A DNA stretch of 53,790 bases from Bacilli bacterium (GTDB taxonomy: Bacteria > Bacillota_I > Bacilli_A > RF39 > UBA660), in assembly GCA_017519965.1 (NCBI GenBank), contig JAFWRK010000019.1, positions 1-53,790 of the forward strand. Reading direction: 5' to 3'. A program made the position numbers and the translations under genes. Numbering within the stretch: position 1 is the stretch's first letter; each line of letters begins with the position of its first letter. Under the pieces are notes generated by a model. It searched no databases and was not told the origin of the DNA. It saw only the letters and a program-made list of their open reading frames with translations. Of this stretch, positions 1 through 8,232 are shown piece by piece.

Positions 1-1
1 T

Positions 2-1015
2 AGAAAAAATAATAAATTATGGGTTGAGAATACTTTTGTTTATTTTACTTTATTAATACTATTACTATTTATTAGTGCTAGTCCTTTTATTGGAATTATT
101 ATTAATAATAATATTATTATCATTAGTTTAGTTATTAGTTTTATTATTAGTATTATTTCTCTTATATATTTGAATGGTATTAAAGACTATAAGATTATCT
201 TGAAGAGAATGAATTCTTTAGATAATATTATGAATAATGAAGATTCTAGATATAATTTTGTTGATGTTAATAATAAGGATATTAAAATTGATAGTAAAAA
301 GCTTGATAGTAAAACAGGTTATGATTATTTTAATACTATATTTTTTGAAAGACATAAAGATATTCTATTAAGAAGTAGTAGAAATTATTCAGTAATAATC
401 CTTATTGTATATGTTGCTTTAGCTATATTATGCATTAAAAATACTGCTTTTTCTAAAAATATAGATTTCTTCTTAAACAATAGATTAGGTTGGTTTGTAC
501 TTATAATGTACTTTATAAATAGAGGAAGTATTGTTACTCAAGCTATGTTCTATAATTGTGATCATGCTATGTTAGAATATAATTTTTATAGAGAACCTAA
601 TGTAATAATCGGTTTATTTAAAAAGAGATTAGAAACTATTATTAAGATTAATTTAATACCTAGTATTTTTATAGGGATAGGTAATATTGCATTACTGCTT
701 ATTATTGGTAAATTAGATATGTTTAATACAGTATTTAGTTTCTTATTTATAATCTTTTTAAGTATATTTTTCTCATTACATTATTTAGTAATGTATTATT
801 TATTACAGCCTTATGATAAGAGTTTAAAGGTTAGAAAAGTTTCTTATTCTATAGTTAGTATATTAACATATTATGTATGTTTTAAATTGTCATCTATATC
901 ATTTTCTAGTTTTATTTTTTCAATTATTGGATTATTATTTACTATAGTATATATAATAATTGGATTAAAATTAGTTGAAAAGAAAGCTCCATTAACATTT
1001 AAAATTTATAAGTAG
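2..1015 (+). CDS. Multi-pass membrane protein, 5'-truncated (possible ABC transporter permease)
   Basis: The reading frame is open from base 2 with no stop, so the gene enters from outside the window; the visible part is 337 residues ending at TAG. An internal TTG at 170 has no ribosome binding site and is not a start. Several hydrophobic segments are visible: one near the truncated N-terminus, two around residues 125-175, then four in the last 150 residues, with a charged loop between the first and second. The segment around QAMFYNCDHAMLEYNFYR, followed by a basic stretch and more helices, resembles permease subunits of putative ABC exporters in low-GC Firmicutes; that is recollection only. 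No ATPase partner is visible because the upstream side is cut off. Function is otherwise unknown. Confidence 0.6.
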   Translation, partial: RKNNKLWVENTFVYFTLLILLLFISASPFIGIIINNNIIIISLVISFIISIISLIYLNGIKDYKIILKRMNSLDNIMNNEDSRYNFVDVNNKDIKIDSKKLDSKTGYDYFNTIFFERHKDILLRSSRNYSVIILIVYVALAILCIKNTAFSKNIDFFLNNRLGWFVLIMYFINRGSIVTQAMFYNCDHAMLEYNFYREPNVIIGLFKKRLETIIKINLIPSIFIGIGNIALLLIIGKLDMFNTVFSFLFIIFLSIFFSLHYLVMYYLLQPYDKSLKVRKVSYSIVSILTYYVCFKLSSISFSSFIFSIIGLLFTIVYIIIGLKLVEKKAPLTFKIYK

Positions 1016-1031
1016 TTGGACTCTTCCAAAT

Positions 1032-1060
1032 TTGACAATAAGTACTAAAAATGATAAAAT
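1032..1060 (+). promoter_or_regulatory. SigmaA promoter of the glucosaminidase gene
   Basis: TTGACA at 1032-1037 and TAAAAT at 1055-1060 are separated by 17 bases. The start codon at 1097 lies about 30 bases past the expected transcription start, with GAGGTG at 1082-1087 as Shine-Dalgarno site. Confidence 0.85.
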
Positions 1061-1096
1061 TGATATGATTATTATTTCATTGAGGTGAAATTATAT

Positions 1097-1759
1097 ATGA
1101 AAAAAGCTAAAGTGATAAGTTTTATCTTATCTATGGTTGGTATTATGATGATATCAATTGCTTTAATAGTTGAAAATGAAAGTTCTTTAAAAGAGAACAA
1201 AGATATAGAATTTAAAGAGATTAATCTAAGTAATGTAGCTGCTTCTGCTAATATGTTAATTAAAAATAGTAATGAAAAAGAAGAAGCTAGTAATGTTCCT
1301 TTAGAAGAAATTAAAATGGAAGTAGTTCCTGCTTCTGTTTATGTTCCTCCTAGAGTTGAAGTATATGCTGGATTAACTATCGAAGAGCTTAGTGCTAAAC
1401 TTGATAGAAGTTTAGGTGGTATTTTAGCAGGTCATGGAAATACAATTGCTCAACATTCATTGGATCTTGGGGTTGATCCTTATGTTGCTGCTGCCATTAT
1501 GATACATGAAACTGGTAATGGTACTTCTAGAATTGCTAATAATTGTTATAATTTTGGTGGTCAAAAAGGTTATGGTTGTGGTGCCTATAAGAAGTATGAT
1601 ACAGTTGATGAAGGTTTAAATGGAATCATTGATAATCTTTATAAAAATTATTATGCTTATGGTCTTAATACAATTGAATCAATTGGTTCTAAGTATGCTG
1701 AGTCTAAAGAATGGCCAACTAAAATAAATTGGTATGTTAATAAAATAAGTAATAGTTAA
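1097..1759 (+). CDS. Membrane-anchored glucosaminidase (GH73/lysozyme-like fold), peptidoglycan hydrolase
   Basis: This 220-residue protein starts with a basic tip and one hydrophobic segment (residues 5-25), then a linker rich in Glu and Val. The C-terminal ~120 residues match endo-beta-N-acetylglucosaminidases: AAAIMIHETGNG supplies the catalytic Glu in the HETG motif, followed by NNCYNFGG and a YDTVDEG segment that presents the glycan cleft. The likely role is cleavage of N-acetylglucosaminyl bonds in peptidoglycan outside the membrane, during wall turnover or spore development. ATG at 1097 is preferred over an in-frame GTG at 1085 because that GTG is inside the Shine-Dalgarno sequence. 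It is preceded by its own promoter and followed by a terminator, so it forms a unit whose read-through could feed the protease gene. Confidence 0.82.
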   Translation: MKKAKVISFILSMVGIMMISIALIVENESSLKENKDIEFKEINLSNVAASANMLIKNSNEKEEASNVPLEEIKMEVVPASVYVPPRVEVYAGLTIEELSAKLDRSLGGILAGHGNTIAQHSLDLGVDPYVAAAIMIHETGNGTSRIANNCYNFGGQKGYGCGAYKKYDTVDEGLNGIIDNLYKNYYAYGLNTIESIGSKYAESKEWPTKINWYVNKISNS

Positions 1760-1760
1760 A

Positions 1761-1783
1761 AACCACTTCTAGTGGTTTTTTTT
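1761..1783 (+). terminator. Intrinsic terminator after the glucosaminidase gene
   Basis: AACCACT and AGTGGTT form a 7-bp stem with loop TCT, followed by eight T. The next gene's Shine-Dalgarno site (GGGGG, 1785-1789) starts right after the T-run with no room for a promoter, so that gene probably depends on read-through. Confidence 0.85.
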
Positions 1784-1795
1784 GGGGGTTTAAAT

Positions 1796-2893
1796 ATGGA
1801 TGATAAGAAAAATAGTAGTTTCTTTTCTACTGTTCTTTGTTTTTTCTTAATTTATATGGTATCGAATTATTTTTTTAGTGAAAAAAATATCTCTAATAAT
1901 AGTGATGATTCTTTAAAATATTCTTATGTTAGTATGCAAGAAGATGATATTGAAGAGACTATTAGTAAATTGGAAAAAGAATTTAATATAGTAATAGATG
2001 AAGATCATAAAGATGAGTTACTTTTTTTAAATTCTATATATGAAAATGATAACTTAGATGATAAACAAAAGAATGTTTTATATGGTATTTATTCTATACT
2101 AGATGATATTGATAAAATTGATAGAGAGAGTGCTTATAGAGCATTATCTAATGTAGAAGTTTTTTATACTACTAAAGGAGATAGTGTAGCTTCTAATGTT
2201 TTAGGTGATTATAATTATAAAAATAATCGAATTAATATTTATTCTGAAGATGTAGAATATAAGACATTAGTTCATGAAATATTACATGCTATTTTTACTA
2301 CTAATAAAACATTAGAATTACCTGATTCATTTAGTGAAGGAATGATTGAATTACTTGCTAATGAGTACTTTTCTAATGATCCATTTGTAGAAGAACTTAG
2401 TTATCCATATGAAGTTAGCTTTGCTAAGATGTTGTGTGAAGTTGTTGATCCTGAAACTGTTATTGATTGTTTATGTACTGGTAATTTTAATAATATTACC
2501 AATAAATTAGACAAATATAATAATACTAATTATAGCTCTTATGAAATACTAGATTCTTTCTTTAAAGCTAGTGATATTGTTAAAAATGGTAGTATTGTAG
2601 ATGATGATAGTTATAGCAAAAAGTTTTCTGCTATTAAGAGTATATATGCTAATGCTCATCCTTATGGAGAAAATTTAAGAGAATTTAATTACCATTTTGA
2701 TTTATGTTCAGCAGTATTTGAAGAAGACCCTTTTCATTTTTATCAAGAGTATTTGATATATAATGGAGCTCTTCAAAAAGGTTACTTTTCTAGTCAGTTA
2801 AAAAGAGATTATCTTGATGGCAACTTTGTTGAATTCTTTAAAAGAGATGACGTCAAGGTAAAAAGTTATATTAAGAGGAATTTGACAAATTAA
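1796..2893 (+). CDS. Membrane-anchored HExxH zinc metalloprotease-like protein
   Basis: This 365-residue protein has one N-terminal membrane segment (about residues 8-26) and an extracytoplasmic body. HEILH near residue 159, followed ~25 residues later by SEGMIELLANEY, gives the two zinc-binding His, the catalytic Glu and a candidate third ligand Glu of gluzincin-type proteases. Its substrate is unknown and I cannot place it in a named family. The start at 1796 is set by GGGGG 7 bases upstream; an upstream in-frame GTG lies inside the terminator. The last codons overlap the -35 box of the downstream RNA gene (TTGACA at 2882-2887), so a protein end and a promoter share sequence. Confidence 0.7.
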   Translation: MDDKKNSSFFSTVLCFFLIYMVSNYFFSEKNISNNSDDSLKYSYVSMQEDDIEETISKLEKEFNIVIDEDHKDELLFLNSIYENDNLDDKQKNVLYGIYSILDDIDKIDRESAYRALSNVEVFYTTKGDSVASNVLGDYNYKNNRINIYSEDVEYKTLVHEILHAIFTTNKTLELPDSFSEGMIELLANEYFSNDPFVEELSYPYEVSFAKMLCEVVDPETVIDCLCTGNFNNITNKLDKYNNTNYSSYEILDSFFKASDIVKNGSIVDDDSYSKKFSAIKSIYANAHPYGENLREFNYHFDLCSAVFEEDPFHFYQEYLIYNGALQKGYFSSQLKRDYLDGNFVEFFKRDDVKVKSYIKRNLTN

Positions 2894-2910
2894 GGTGCAT
2901 ATGATATAAT
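2882..2910 (+). promoter_or_regulatory. Perfect consensus SigmaA promoter of the large structured RNA
   Basis: TTGACA (2882-2887), exactly 17 bases, TATAAT (2905-2910). Expected transcription start is near 2917. It is the only promoter found here matching consensus at both boxes with ideal spacing, which suggests strong constitutive output. Confidence 0.92.
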
Positions 2911-2916
2911 GTACTA

Positions 2917-3555
2917 GTAATTGATGGCACATTATTCTAGTCAATTACTTTGTTTGGAAGACGAGATTAAACAATCGTTAAAGGGCATATCTGTGAAACC
3001 TTTGGTGTTTGCTTCTTACGCCCAGTTTGGGGTGAATGCTGGAGTGGTAGAGTGTTGGGCGACCGTAATGGCATACGATCATCGACCCAGTACTTGTGGA
3101 GACTTATTTATGTGTAATGGCCTATACGCTTAAAAAAATTGCAACAAAGCTGACGGACCTTATACGTGATAAGATAGAACCTGTATGTGGCGAAAGTTAT
3201 GTGCAGTGTAGCCTGTCTTGAGTGAAAATATTGGGATAAGTAATCTTACTTAATTAGGCGGCCACCTTTTTAAGTATCGCGCTTTGAAATTATTTTTGCA
3301 AAAAAGGATTAAAAATAAAGTGTTGGTGGGGAAATCTCCTAGAGTGCACTATTAATTTAGGATTGCAGTGGACACTAAGTGGTAATCAAGTCGTATGAAT
3401 TGGTGACGTCATATTGATTCTTTTAAAGGGGAACCGCAATTTTGGTAACGAAGTTGTAAGAATCAGGGAAATCCTACTTGACCTAAGGTTCAAAGTTAAC
3501 TATTTTAATAGCCACAATTAATATGTATTTTAAAAGTAGTTTAACTACTTTTTTT
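2917..3555 (+). ncRNA. ole: OLE RNA (ornate, large, extremophilic RNA), ~640 nt
   Basis: Between a perfect promoter and an intrinsic terminator lie ~640 bases with no convincing coding frame, and with G+C near one half in parts (for example 3001-3060) against roughly a quarter in the flanks. Local helices are visible: 2918-2924 with 2941-2947, 3159-3163 with 3169-3173, 3415-3422 with 3458-3465, and 3500-3503 with 3508-3511. GTGGC near 3187 can pair with GCCAC at 3511-3515, a possible long-range closure. The size (OLE RNAs are about 600 nt) and the position directly upstream of an OapA-like gene are the hallmarks of OLE RNA, which in Bacillus halodurans forms a membrane ribonucleoprotein with OapA and is tied to cold, alcohol and magnesium stress. 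I could not align it to the OLE consensus; ROOL or GOLLD are the main alternatives but lack the OapA link. Confidence 0.82.
3533..3555 (+). terminator. Intrinsic terminator of the large RNA
   Basis: AAAGTAGT and ACTACTTT form an 8-bp stem with a 3-base loop, followed by a T-run to 3555. It ends four bases before the -10 box of the next gene. Confidence 0.85.
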
Positions 3556-3556
3556 G

Positions 3557-3565
3557 TGCTATAAT
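3557..3565 (+). promoter_or_regulatory. Extended -10 promoter of the OapA-like gene
   Basis: TG at 3557-3558, one base, TATAAT at 3560-3565. The -35 region coincides with the U-tract of the RNA terminator. The RNA and the membrane-protein gene therefore appear to be separate transcription units. Confidence 0.7.
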
Positions 3566-3595
3566 TTATTTATAAAAAAAATAATGAGGTTTTTT

Positions 3596-4189
3596 ATGTT
3601 TAAAAAGAAAAATAGTGAATTAAAAAATTTAATTGAAGTTACTAAGAGAAAAGAAAAAATTAAAAAAGAAACTATTAATTGGAGTTGGATATTTAAAGTT
3701 GTAGTTATTTCATTTTTAATTTCATTTTGTCTTAGTTTTATTGCATCTACTACTATTCCAAATTTATCTTTATTCTTTGGAATTATAGTTACGTTAATAT
3801 TTGTTGGACTTGGAATATTATTTGATATTGTAGGAGTATCTGTTACTAGTGCTGATGAAGCAGTATTTCATTCTATGAATTCTAGAAAAGTAAAAGGTGC
3901 TTCAACTGCTGTTAAATTTAAAAAGAATGCAGATAAAGTATCAAGTTTTTGTTGTGATGTAATTGGTGATATTTGTGGTATAGTATCTGGTGCTGCTGGT
4001 ACTACTATTGCTTTGCAAATGTCTAATTTATTTCATATGGATATTATATTAAGTGGACTTATTGTATCTGCTATAGTTGCATCTTTAACAATAGGTGGCA
4101 AAGCAATAGGAAAAAGTATTGCTATAAATAAAAGTGATATAATTCTTTATGAATTTGCTAAATTCATTTCTAATTTTTATAGAGGATAG
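3596..4189 (+). CDS. oapA: OLE-associated protein A (OapA) family membrane protein
   Basis: The protein is 197 residues with a basic cytoplasmic N-terminus (about residues 1-30), two hydrophobic segments (about 33-53 and 58-80), a polar central region, and two more hydrophobic segments near the C-terminus. The stretch GILFDIVGVSVTSADE, the following FHSMNSRKVKG with basic residues, and NADKVSSFCCDVIGDICGI are the conserved core I associate with OapA, often auto-annotated as a CorB-like Mg/Co transporter. OapA binds OLE RNA and holds it at the membrane. The start at 3596 follows GAGG at 3586-3589; the in-frame TTG at 3554 overlaps the promoter and is rejected. It lies directly downstream of the structured RNA, the arrangement known for ole and oapA. 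Confidence 0.85.
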   Translation: MFKKKNSELKNLIEVTKRKEKIKKETINWSWIFKVVVISFLISFCLSFIASTTIPNLSLFFGIIVTLIFVGLGILFDIVGVSVTSADEAVFHSMNSRKVKGASTAVKFKKNADKVSSFCCDVIGDICGIVSGAAGTTIALQMSNLFHMDIILSGLIVSAIVASLTIGGKAIGKSIAINKSDIILYEFAKFISNFYRG

Positions 4190-4206
4190 TTATCTATCCT
4201 TTTTTT
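4183..4206 (+). terminator. Intrinsic terminator after oapA
   Basis: AGGATAG and CTATCCT pair around a short loop and are followed by seven T. The stop codon of the gene lies in the left arm. Confidence 0.85.
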
Positions 4207-4263
4207 GTTTACTTGTCTTTTCTTTCTATTTATAGTAAAATTATAAACGTTTGAGGTGATACT

Positions 4264-5853
4264 ATGATTCAAGTTAATAATGTTAGTTTAAAATTCGGTA
4301 AAAGAACTTTATTTGAAGATGTTAATATTAAATTTACTAATGGTAATTGTTATGGATTAATAGGAGCAAATGGATCAGGTAAATCAACTTTTTTAAAGTT
4401 ATTAGCTGGAGAGATTGAAACTACAACTGGAGAAATAGTTATAAGTAAGAATGAAAGAGTTTCAATGTTAAGACAAGATCATTATCAGTATGAAGATGAG
4501 AGAGTTCTTGATGTTGTTTTAATGGGTAATAAACGTTTATATGAAATAATTCAAGAAAAAGATAAGATGTATTCAATGACTGAGTTTTCTGATGAAGATG
4601 GAATGAAATTAGCTAATCTAGAAGCTGAATTTATGGATTTAGATGGTTGGAATGCTGAACCTGATGCAGCTGCTTTATTAAATAATTTAGGAATTGATAC
4701 TGAACTTCATTATTTAACTATGAAGGAATTACCTGTTAAATTACGTATTAAGGTTTTACTTGCTCAAGCTTTATTTGGTAATCCTGATATTTTATTATTA
4801 GATGAACCTACTAATAGTTTGGATTTAGATGCTATTAGATGGCTTGAAGAGTTTTTAATAAACTTTAATAATACTGTTATTATTGTTTCTCATGATAGAC
4901 ATTTTTTAAATAATGTTTGTACTCATATTGCTGATATTGATTATGGAAAAATTAAATTATATGTAGGTAACTATGATTTCTGGTATGAGTCTTCTGAATT
5001 ATTACAAAAGCAAATGAAAGAGTCTAATAAAAAGAAAGAAGAAAAAATTAAAGAACTTCAATCATTTATTGCAAGATTCTCTGCTAATGCTTCTAAATCT
5101 AAACAAGCCACTTCTAGAAAGAAGATGTTAGAAAAGATTCAATTAGATGAAATTATTCCTTCTTCTAGAAAATATCCATATATTGATTTTAAAATTGAGA
5201 AAGCTTCTGGAAAAGAAATCTTAAAAGTTGAGAACTTAACTAAAGTTATAGATGGAAAGAAAGTGTTAGATAAAGTATCATTTACTATATTAAAAGGTGA
5301 TAAAGTATGTTTTATTGCTAATGATGATATGGTTAAAACTTTACTATTTAATATTTTAGTTGGTAATGAAAAATACGATAAAGGTTCTATAGAGTGGGGT
5401 AAAACTATTAATTATGGATATTTACCTCAAGATAATACTTTATTCTTTAATTCTAATAAAAATATTATGGAATGGATTGGTCAATTCTATGATATTAAGG
5501 ATGAAACTGTTCTTAGAGGATTTTTAGGTAGAATGTTATTTTCTGGTGAAGATGTTTTTAAACATGTTAATGTTTTATCTGGAGGAGAAAAAGCTCGTTG
5601 TATGTTATCTAAAATAATGTTAGAACAACCTAACTTCTTAATAATGGATGAACCTACAAATCATTTAGATTTGGAAAGTATTACATCTTTAAATAAGGGT
5701 TTATGTAATTTCCAAGGTGAAATACTATTTACTTCTAGGGACTATGAATTAAATAGTACAGTTGCTAATAGGATAATTGAAATTAATGAGGATGGTACTA
5801 TAACTGATAGAAGCATACCTTATGAAGAATATTTAGATGTTATAAAAAAATAG
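4264..5853 (+). CDS. ABC-F family ATPase with one degenerate ATP site
   Basis: This 529-residue soluble protein has two ABC domains joined by a charged helical linker (about 250-300), as in ribosome-acting ABC-F proteins of the YbiT/YkpA type. Domain 1 keeps Walker A GANGSGKST (34-42), Walker B with catalytic Glu (ILLLDEPTN, 176-184) and the switch His (SHD, 209-211), but its signature is ELPVKL instead of LSGG. Domain 2 keeps LSGGEK (438-443) and MDEPTN (461-466), but its Walker A is replaced by IANDDMVKTL (351-360) and the switch His is Arg (SRD, 491-493). Composite site 1 is therefore intact and site 2 is dead on both sides. Relatives with a weak second Walker A are known from memory, so this may be a clade trait. 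No transmembrane partner is nearby. Confidence 0.88.
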   Translation: MIQVNNVSLKFGKRTLFEDVNIKFTNGNCYGLIGANGSGKSTFLKLLAGEIETTTGEIVISKNERVSMLRQDHYQYEDERVLDVVLMGNKRLYEIIQEKDKMYSMTEFSDEDGMKLANLEAEFMDLDGWNAEPDAAALLNNLGIDTELHYLTMKELPVKLRIKVLLAQALFGNPDILLLDEPTNSLDLDAIRWLEEFLINFNNTVIIVSHDRHFLNNVCTHIADIDYGKIKLYVGNYDFWYESSELLQKQMKESNKKKEEKIKELQSFIARFSANASKSKQATSRKKMLEKIQLDEIIPSSRKYPYIDFKIEKASGKEILKVENLTKVIDGKKVLDKVSFTILKGDKVCFIANDDMVKTLLFNILVGNEKYDKGSIEWGKTINYGYLPQDNTLFFNSNKNIMEWIGQFYDIKDETVLRGFLGRMLFSGEDVFKHVNVLSGGEKARCMLSKIMLEQPNFLIMDEPTNHLDLESITSLNKGLCNFQGEILFTSRDYELNSTVANRIIEINEDGTITDRSIPYEEYLDVIKK

Positions 5854-5872
5854 ATTATTAAATCTATTTTTT
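5851..5872 (+). terminator. Intrinsic terminator after the ABC-F gene
   Basis: TAGATT, loop ATTA, AATCTA, then a T-run. An extended -10 promoter (TG 5883-5884, TATAAT 5886-5891) follows for the thioredoxin gene. Confidence 0.75.
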
Positions 5873-5910
5873 GTTTTTTATATGTTATAATTAAGGTGGT
5901 GGTGGTTCTT

Positions 5911-6441
5911 TTGAAAAATAAGGGTAATATTATATTTGCAGTATTATCAATAATTATTCTTGCTATTTTAGGTTTATTATCTTTTTATACTTCAGATGGA
6001 TATAAAGATAATAATACTTCTAACGATTCTGAGTTAGATTTATATTCTAAAGCTGTTAGAGATAGTAATGCTGTATCTGATATGAAGCAAATGTATAGTA
6101 TTAATGTTGATCAATATTTTAATTATTATAATGGTAGTGAAAATAAGTTAATACTAGTTGGAAATGATGGCTGTGGTTATTGTAAGATAGCTAGACCTAT
6201 TATTCAAGGAATAATGTTTGAAAATGATTTTGATATTTATTACTTAGATACAGATGATTTTACTACTGAAACTGAAGAACAGTTTATGTCTTCTAATGAA
6301 GAATTATCTTCTTTTGCTACTCCTTTAATTATGGTAGTTTCAAATGGAGAGATAGTTGATAGTATAGAAGGCTTATATGATAAAGATGGTTATGTAGATT
6401 TTTTTACAAAAAATAATTTTATTAATGATGAAGGAGAATAA
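5911..6441 (+). CDS. Membrane-tethered thioredoxin-like protein
   Basis: The 176-residue protein has an N-terminal membrane segment (about 6-27) and a thioredoxin-fold body facing outward. GNDGCGYCKIARP near residue 87 carries a CxxC redox centre (Cys-Gly-Tyr-Cys), and FATPLIMVV supplies the cis-Pro loop. It could reduce or form disulfides in exported proteins. TTG at 5911 is chosen because the purine-rich AAGGTGGTGGTGG run (5893-5905) precedes it; the GTG codons within that run are part of the binding site. The leader from the extended -10 box is only ~13 bases. The PH-domain gene follows after 3 bases, so the two are probably co-translated. Confidence 0.78.
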   Translation: MKNKGNIIFAVLSIIILAILGLLSFYTSDGYKDNNTSNDSELDLYSKAVRDSNAVSDMKQMYSINVDQYFNYYNGSENKLILVGNDGCGYCKIARPIIQGIMFENDFDIYYLDTDDFTTETEEQFMSSNEELSSFATPLIMVVSNGEIVDSIEGLYDKDGYVDFFTKNNFINDEGE

Positions 6442-6444
6442 TAT

Positions 6445-6885
6445 ATGGGAAAAGTTTATAAACAAGCTTTAAGATTTAAAGATAAATATCCAGGCACTGT
6501 TGCTTGGAGATTAAAACAAAATGCTGAAATAGTTGAGAGACATCTTAATCCAGATGAGGAACCTCTCTATACATTTGTTGCTCAAAAGAATGATAATGTT
6601 TTTGATATTGTTTCTACTGCAGTTGTTTGCTTAACTAATAAAAGAATATTAATTGGACGTAAAAGAGTTATTATTGGATATTTTTTAGATTCAATTACTC
6701 CTGATATGTTTAATGATTTAAAAATTAAGAGTGGGATTATTTGGGGTAAGATATATATTGATACTATAAAAGAATTTGTAACTTTATCTAACATATCAAT
6801 AGATGCCTTACCTGAAATAGAAACTAGCATTACTTCTTATATGATGGAAGCTAAGAAGTTGTATCCTTCTTTCGATGATAAATAG
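6445..6885 (+). CDS. Bacterial PH-domain protein (YokE-like)
   Basis: This 146-residue cytoplasmic protein shows the bacterial PH-like pattern: a helix-rich start, then LNPDEEPLYTFVAQ, a hydrophobic strand, the hallmark LTNKRILIGRKR turn near residues 68-80, a strand pair, and ISIDALPEIETSI. Such domains mostly mediate binding to membranes or partner proteins; the ligand is unknown. ATG at 6445 has GGAG 9 bases upstream. It sits 3 bases after the thioredoxin gene and is closed by a terminator. Confidence 0.6.
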   Translation: MGKVYKQALRFKDKYPGTVAWRLKQNAEIVERHLNPDEEPLYTFVAQKNDNVFDIVSTAVVCLTNKRILIGRKRVIIGYFLDSITPDMFNDLKIKSGIIWGKIYIDTIKEFVTLSNISIDALPEIETSITSYMMEAKKLYPSFDDK

Positions 6886-6886
6886 A

Positions 6887-6909
6887 CCTTTTAATTAAGG
6901 TTCTTTTTT
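6887..6909 (+). terminator. Intrinsic terminator after the PH-domain gene
   Basis: ACCTT and AAGGT pair around TTAATT, followed by TCTTTTTT. The next promoter's TG-T-TATAAT (6909-6917) begins inside the T-run. Confidence 0.65.
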
Positions 6910-6938
6910 GTTATAATTTAATAGTAGTGGGTGATATA

Positions 6939-8198
6939 ATGAAGAAGTTTTTTCCGGTACTTATAGCTATTGCTTTGTTAACTTTGACTTACCAAGTTAT
7001 TGTGAATTTTTTTATCTCATCTCATAATATGTCTTATTCTATATTAAATGATAAAACTTCATTTTTAGTTAAAGAAGATTATAAGAAAAGTAGTGAATAT
7101 GATGACTATAATTTCTTTGTAAATGATTCTAATGGAAAACTATATATCTTTAGTAGTGATTTAAATTATAATAAACAAAGAAAAGTTTTATCTGATATTG
7201 CTTATTATTCTGATGATAATATTAGTTGTATATTACCTATATATAAAAAGAATAATTATGGTAATGTTGTTTGTAATTATAATGGTAAACAAGTTGATTA
7301 TAGTTATTTAGTTACTAATAAATATGATACTAAAAAAATAGATGAGAAGTTTTTAAGTGTTGGATATAAAAAAGATAAGAGAATTAATTATAATATTACT
7401 ACTAGCGAATATAATGGTAAAAAGAGTATATTTACTATTTATGATGAAAATATTCTTGATAATTATACTTTTGCAATATGGAATTATGATGGTGTTTTAT
7501 TAATTAATAATAAGAAGAAAGAAACTCGTGATTATTATACTAACGATGTTTATAATAATTCTTTTTCTACTATAGTTGGAAAGTATTATTTAGTAATTAA
7601 CTTTAGATCTATTACTGAGAAATTATATGATATTAATTATGTTAATTTAGAAGATTATGGAAAAAATTCATTCTTCATTAAAGCTGGAATTAATTCAGAT
7701 ATGTATATTAATGGTATTTATGATAATAAGCTATATTTGACTGATTTAAAAGATAAGAAACAAATTATTCTTAATCCATATAAAGAGAACTTTGAAATAA
7801 TAGAGGGAGAATCTTTATATAAGTATTATGATGGAGAGAAGATGACTGATTTAAGTAAAAAAGACTTCTTTAGTGATAAAAAAGTCTTTGATAATTATCA
7901 AGTTAGAAAGATTACTGATTCTTTTGGTAATGTTGATATAAAGAAATATGGTAATTTTTATTACTTTAGTAAAGATGGAGTTTTTTATAAAGTTCATGAG
8001 AGTAATTTGAATTATCCTATTAAACTATTTAAGTTTGATAATGTAGTAGAGTGGAAACTAGAAAAAGGTGATATTGGATTTGTTTCTGATGATACATATT
8101 ATTTATATTCTGAAAGTGAAGGAATAAAACCAATTCTTAAAAATAATGAATTAAGATTTAATTACGAAAATATTTGTAATGTTTATAAGAAGTTATAA
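6939..8198 (+). CDS. Exported protein of unknown function with N-terminal anchor
   Basis: I do not recognise this 419-residue protein. It starts with MKKFFPVLIAIALL, a signal or anchor helix (about 3-25), and the rest is hydrophilic, rich in Asn, Tyr, Asp and Lys, with short repeated strand-like units (DGVFYKV, NGKLYIF, DNKLYLT patterns) suggesting a beta-rich, possibly propeller-like extracytoplasmic body. No cysteine lipobox follows the helix. The start at 6939 is set by GGGTGAT just upstream; the in-frame GTG at 6927 overlaps that site. An extended -10 box at 6909-6917 gives it its own short-leader transcript, and a terminator overlaps its end. Confidence 0.65.
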   Translation: MKKFFPVLIAIALLTLTYQVIVNFFISSHNMSYSILNDKTSFLVKEDYKKSSEYDDYNFFVNDSNGKLYIFSSDLNYNKQRKVLSDIAYYSDDNISCILPIYKKNNYGNVVCNYNGKQVDYSYLVTNKYDTKKIDEKFLSVGYKKDKRINYNITTSEYNGKKSIFTIYDENILDNYTFAIWNYDGVLLINNKKKETRDYYTNDVYNNSFSTIVGKYYLVINFRSITEKLYDINYVNLEDYGKNSFFIKAGINSDMYINGIYDNKLYLTDLKDKKQIILNPYKENFEIIEGESLYKYYDGEKMTDLSKKDFFSDKKVFDNYQVRKITDSFGNVDIKKYGNFYYFSKDGVFYKVHESNLNYPIKLFKFDNVVEWKLEKGDIGFVSDDTYYLYSESEGIKPILKNNELRFNYENICNVYKKL

Positions 8199-8212
8199 TA
8201 CTTCTTTTTTTT
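8188..8212 (+). terminator. Intrinsic terminator after the exported-protein gene
   Basis: AGAAGT and ACTTCT flank loop TATAAT and are followed by a T-run; the stop codon is in the loop. Confidence 0.75.
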
Positions 8213-8232
8213 GCATAAAATATAATATATTG

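Noticed and set aside
2921..3133. Open frame of 70 residues within the structured RNA
   Set aside because: Its codons and composition differ from every neighbouring gene, it has no Shine-Dalgarno site, and it starts almost at the transcription start of the RNA; it is a chance frame in a GC-richer RNA gene.
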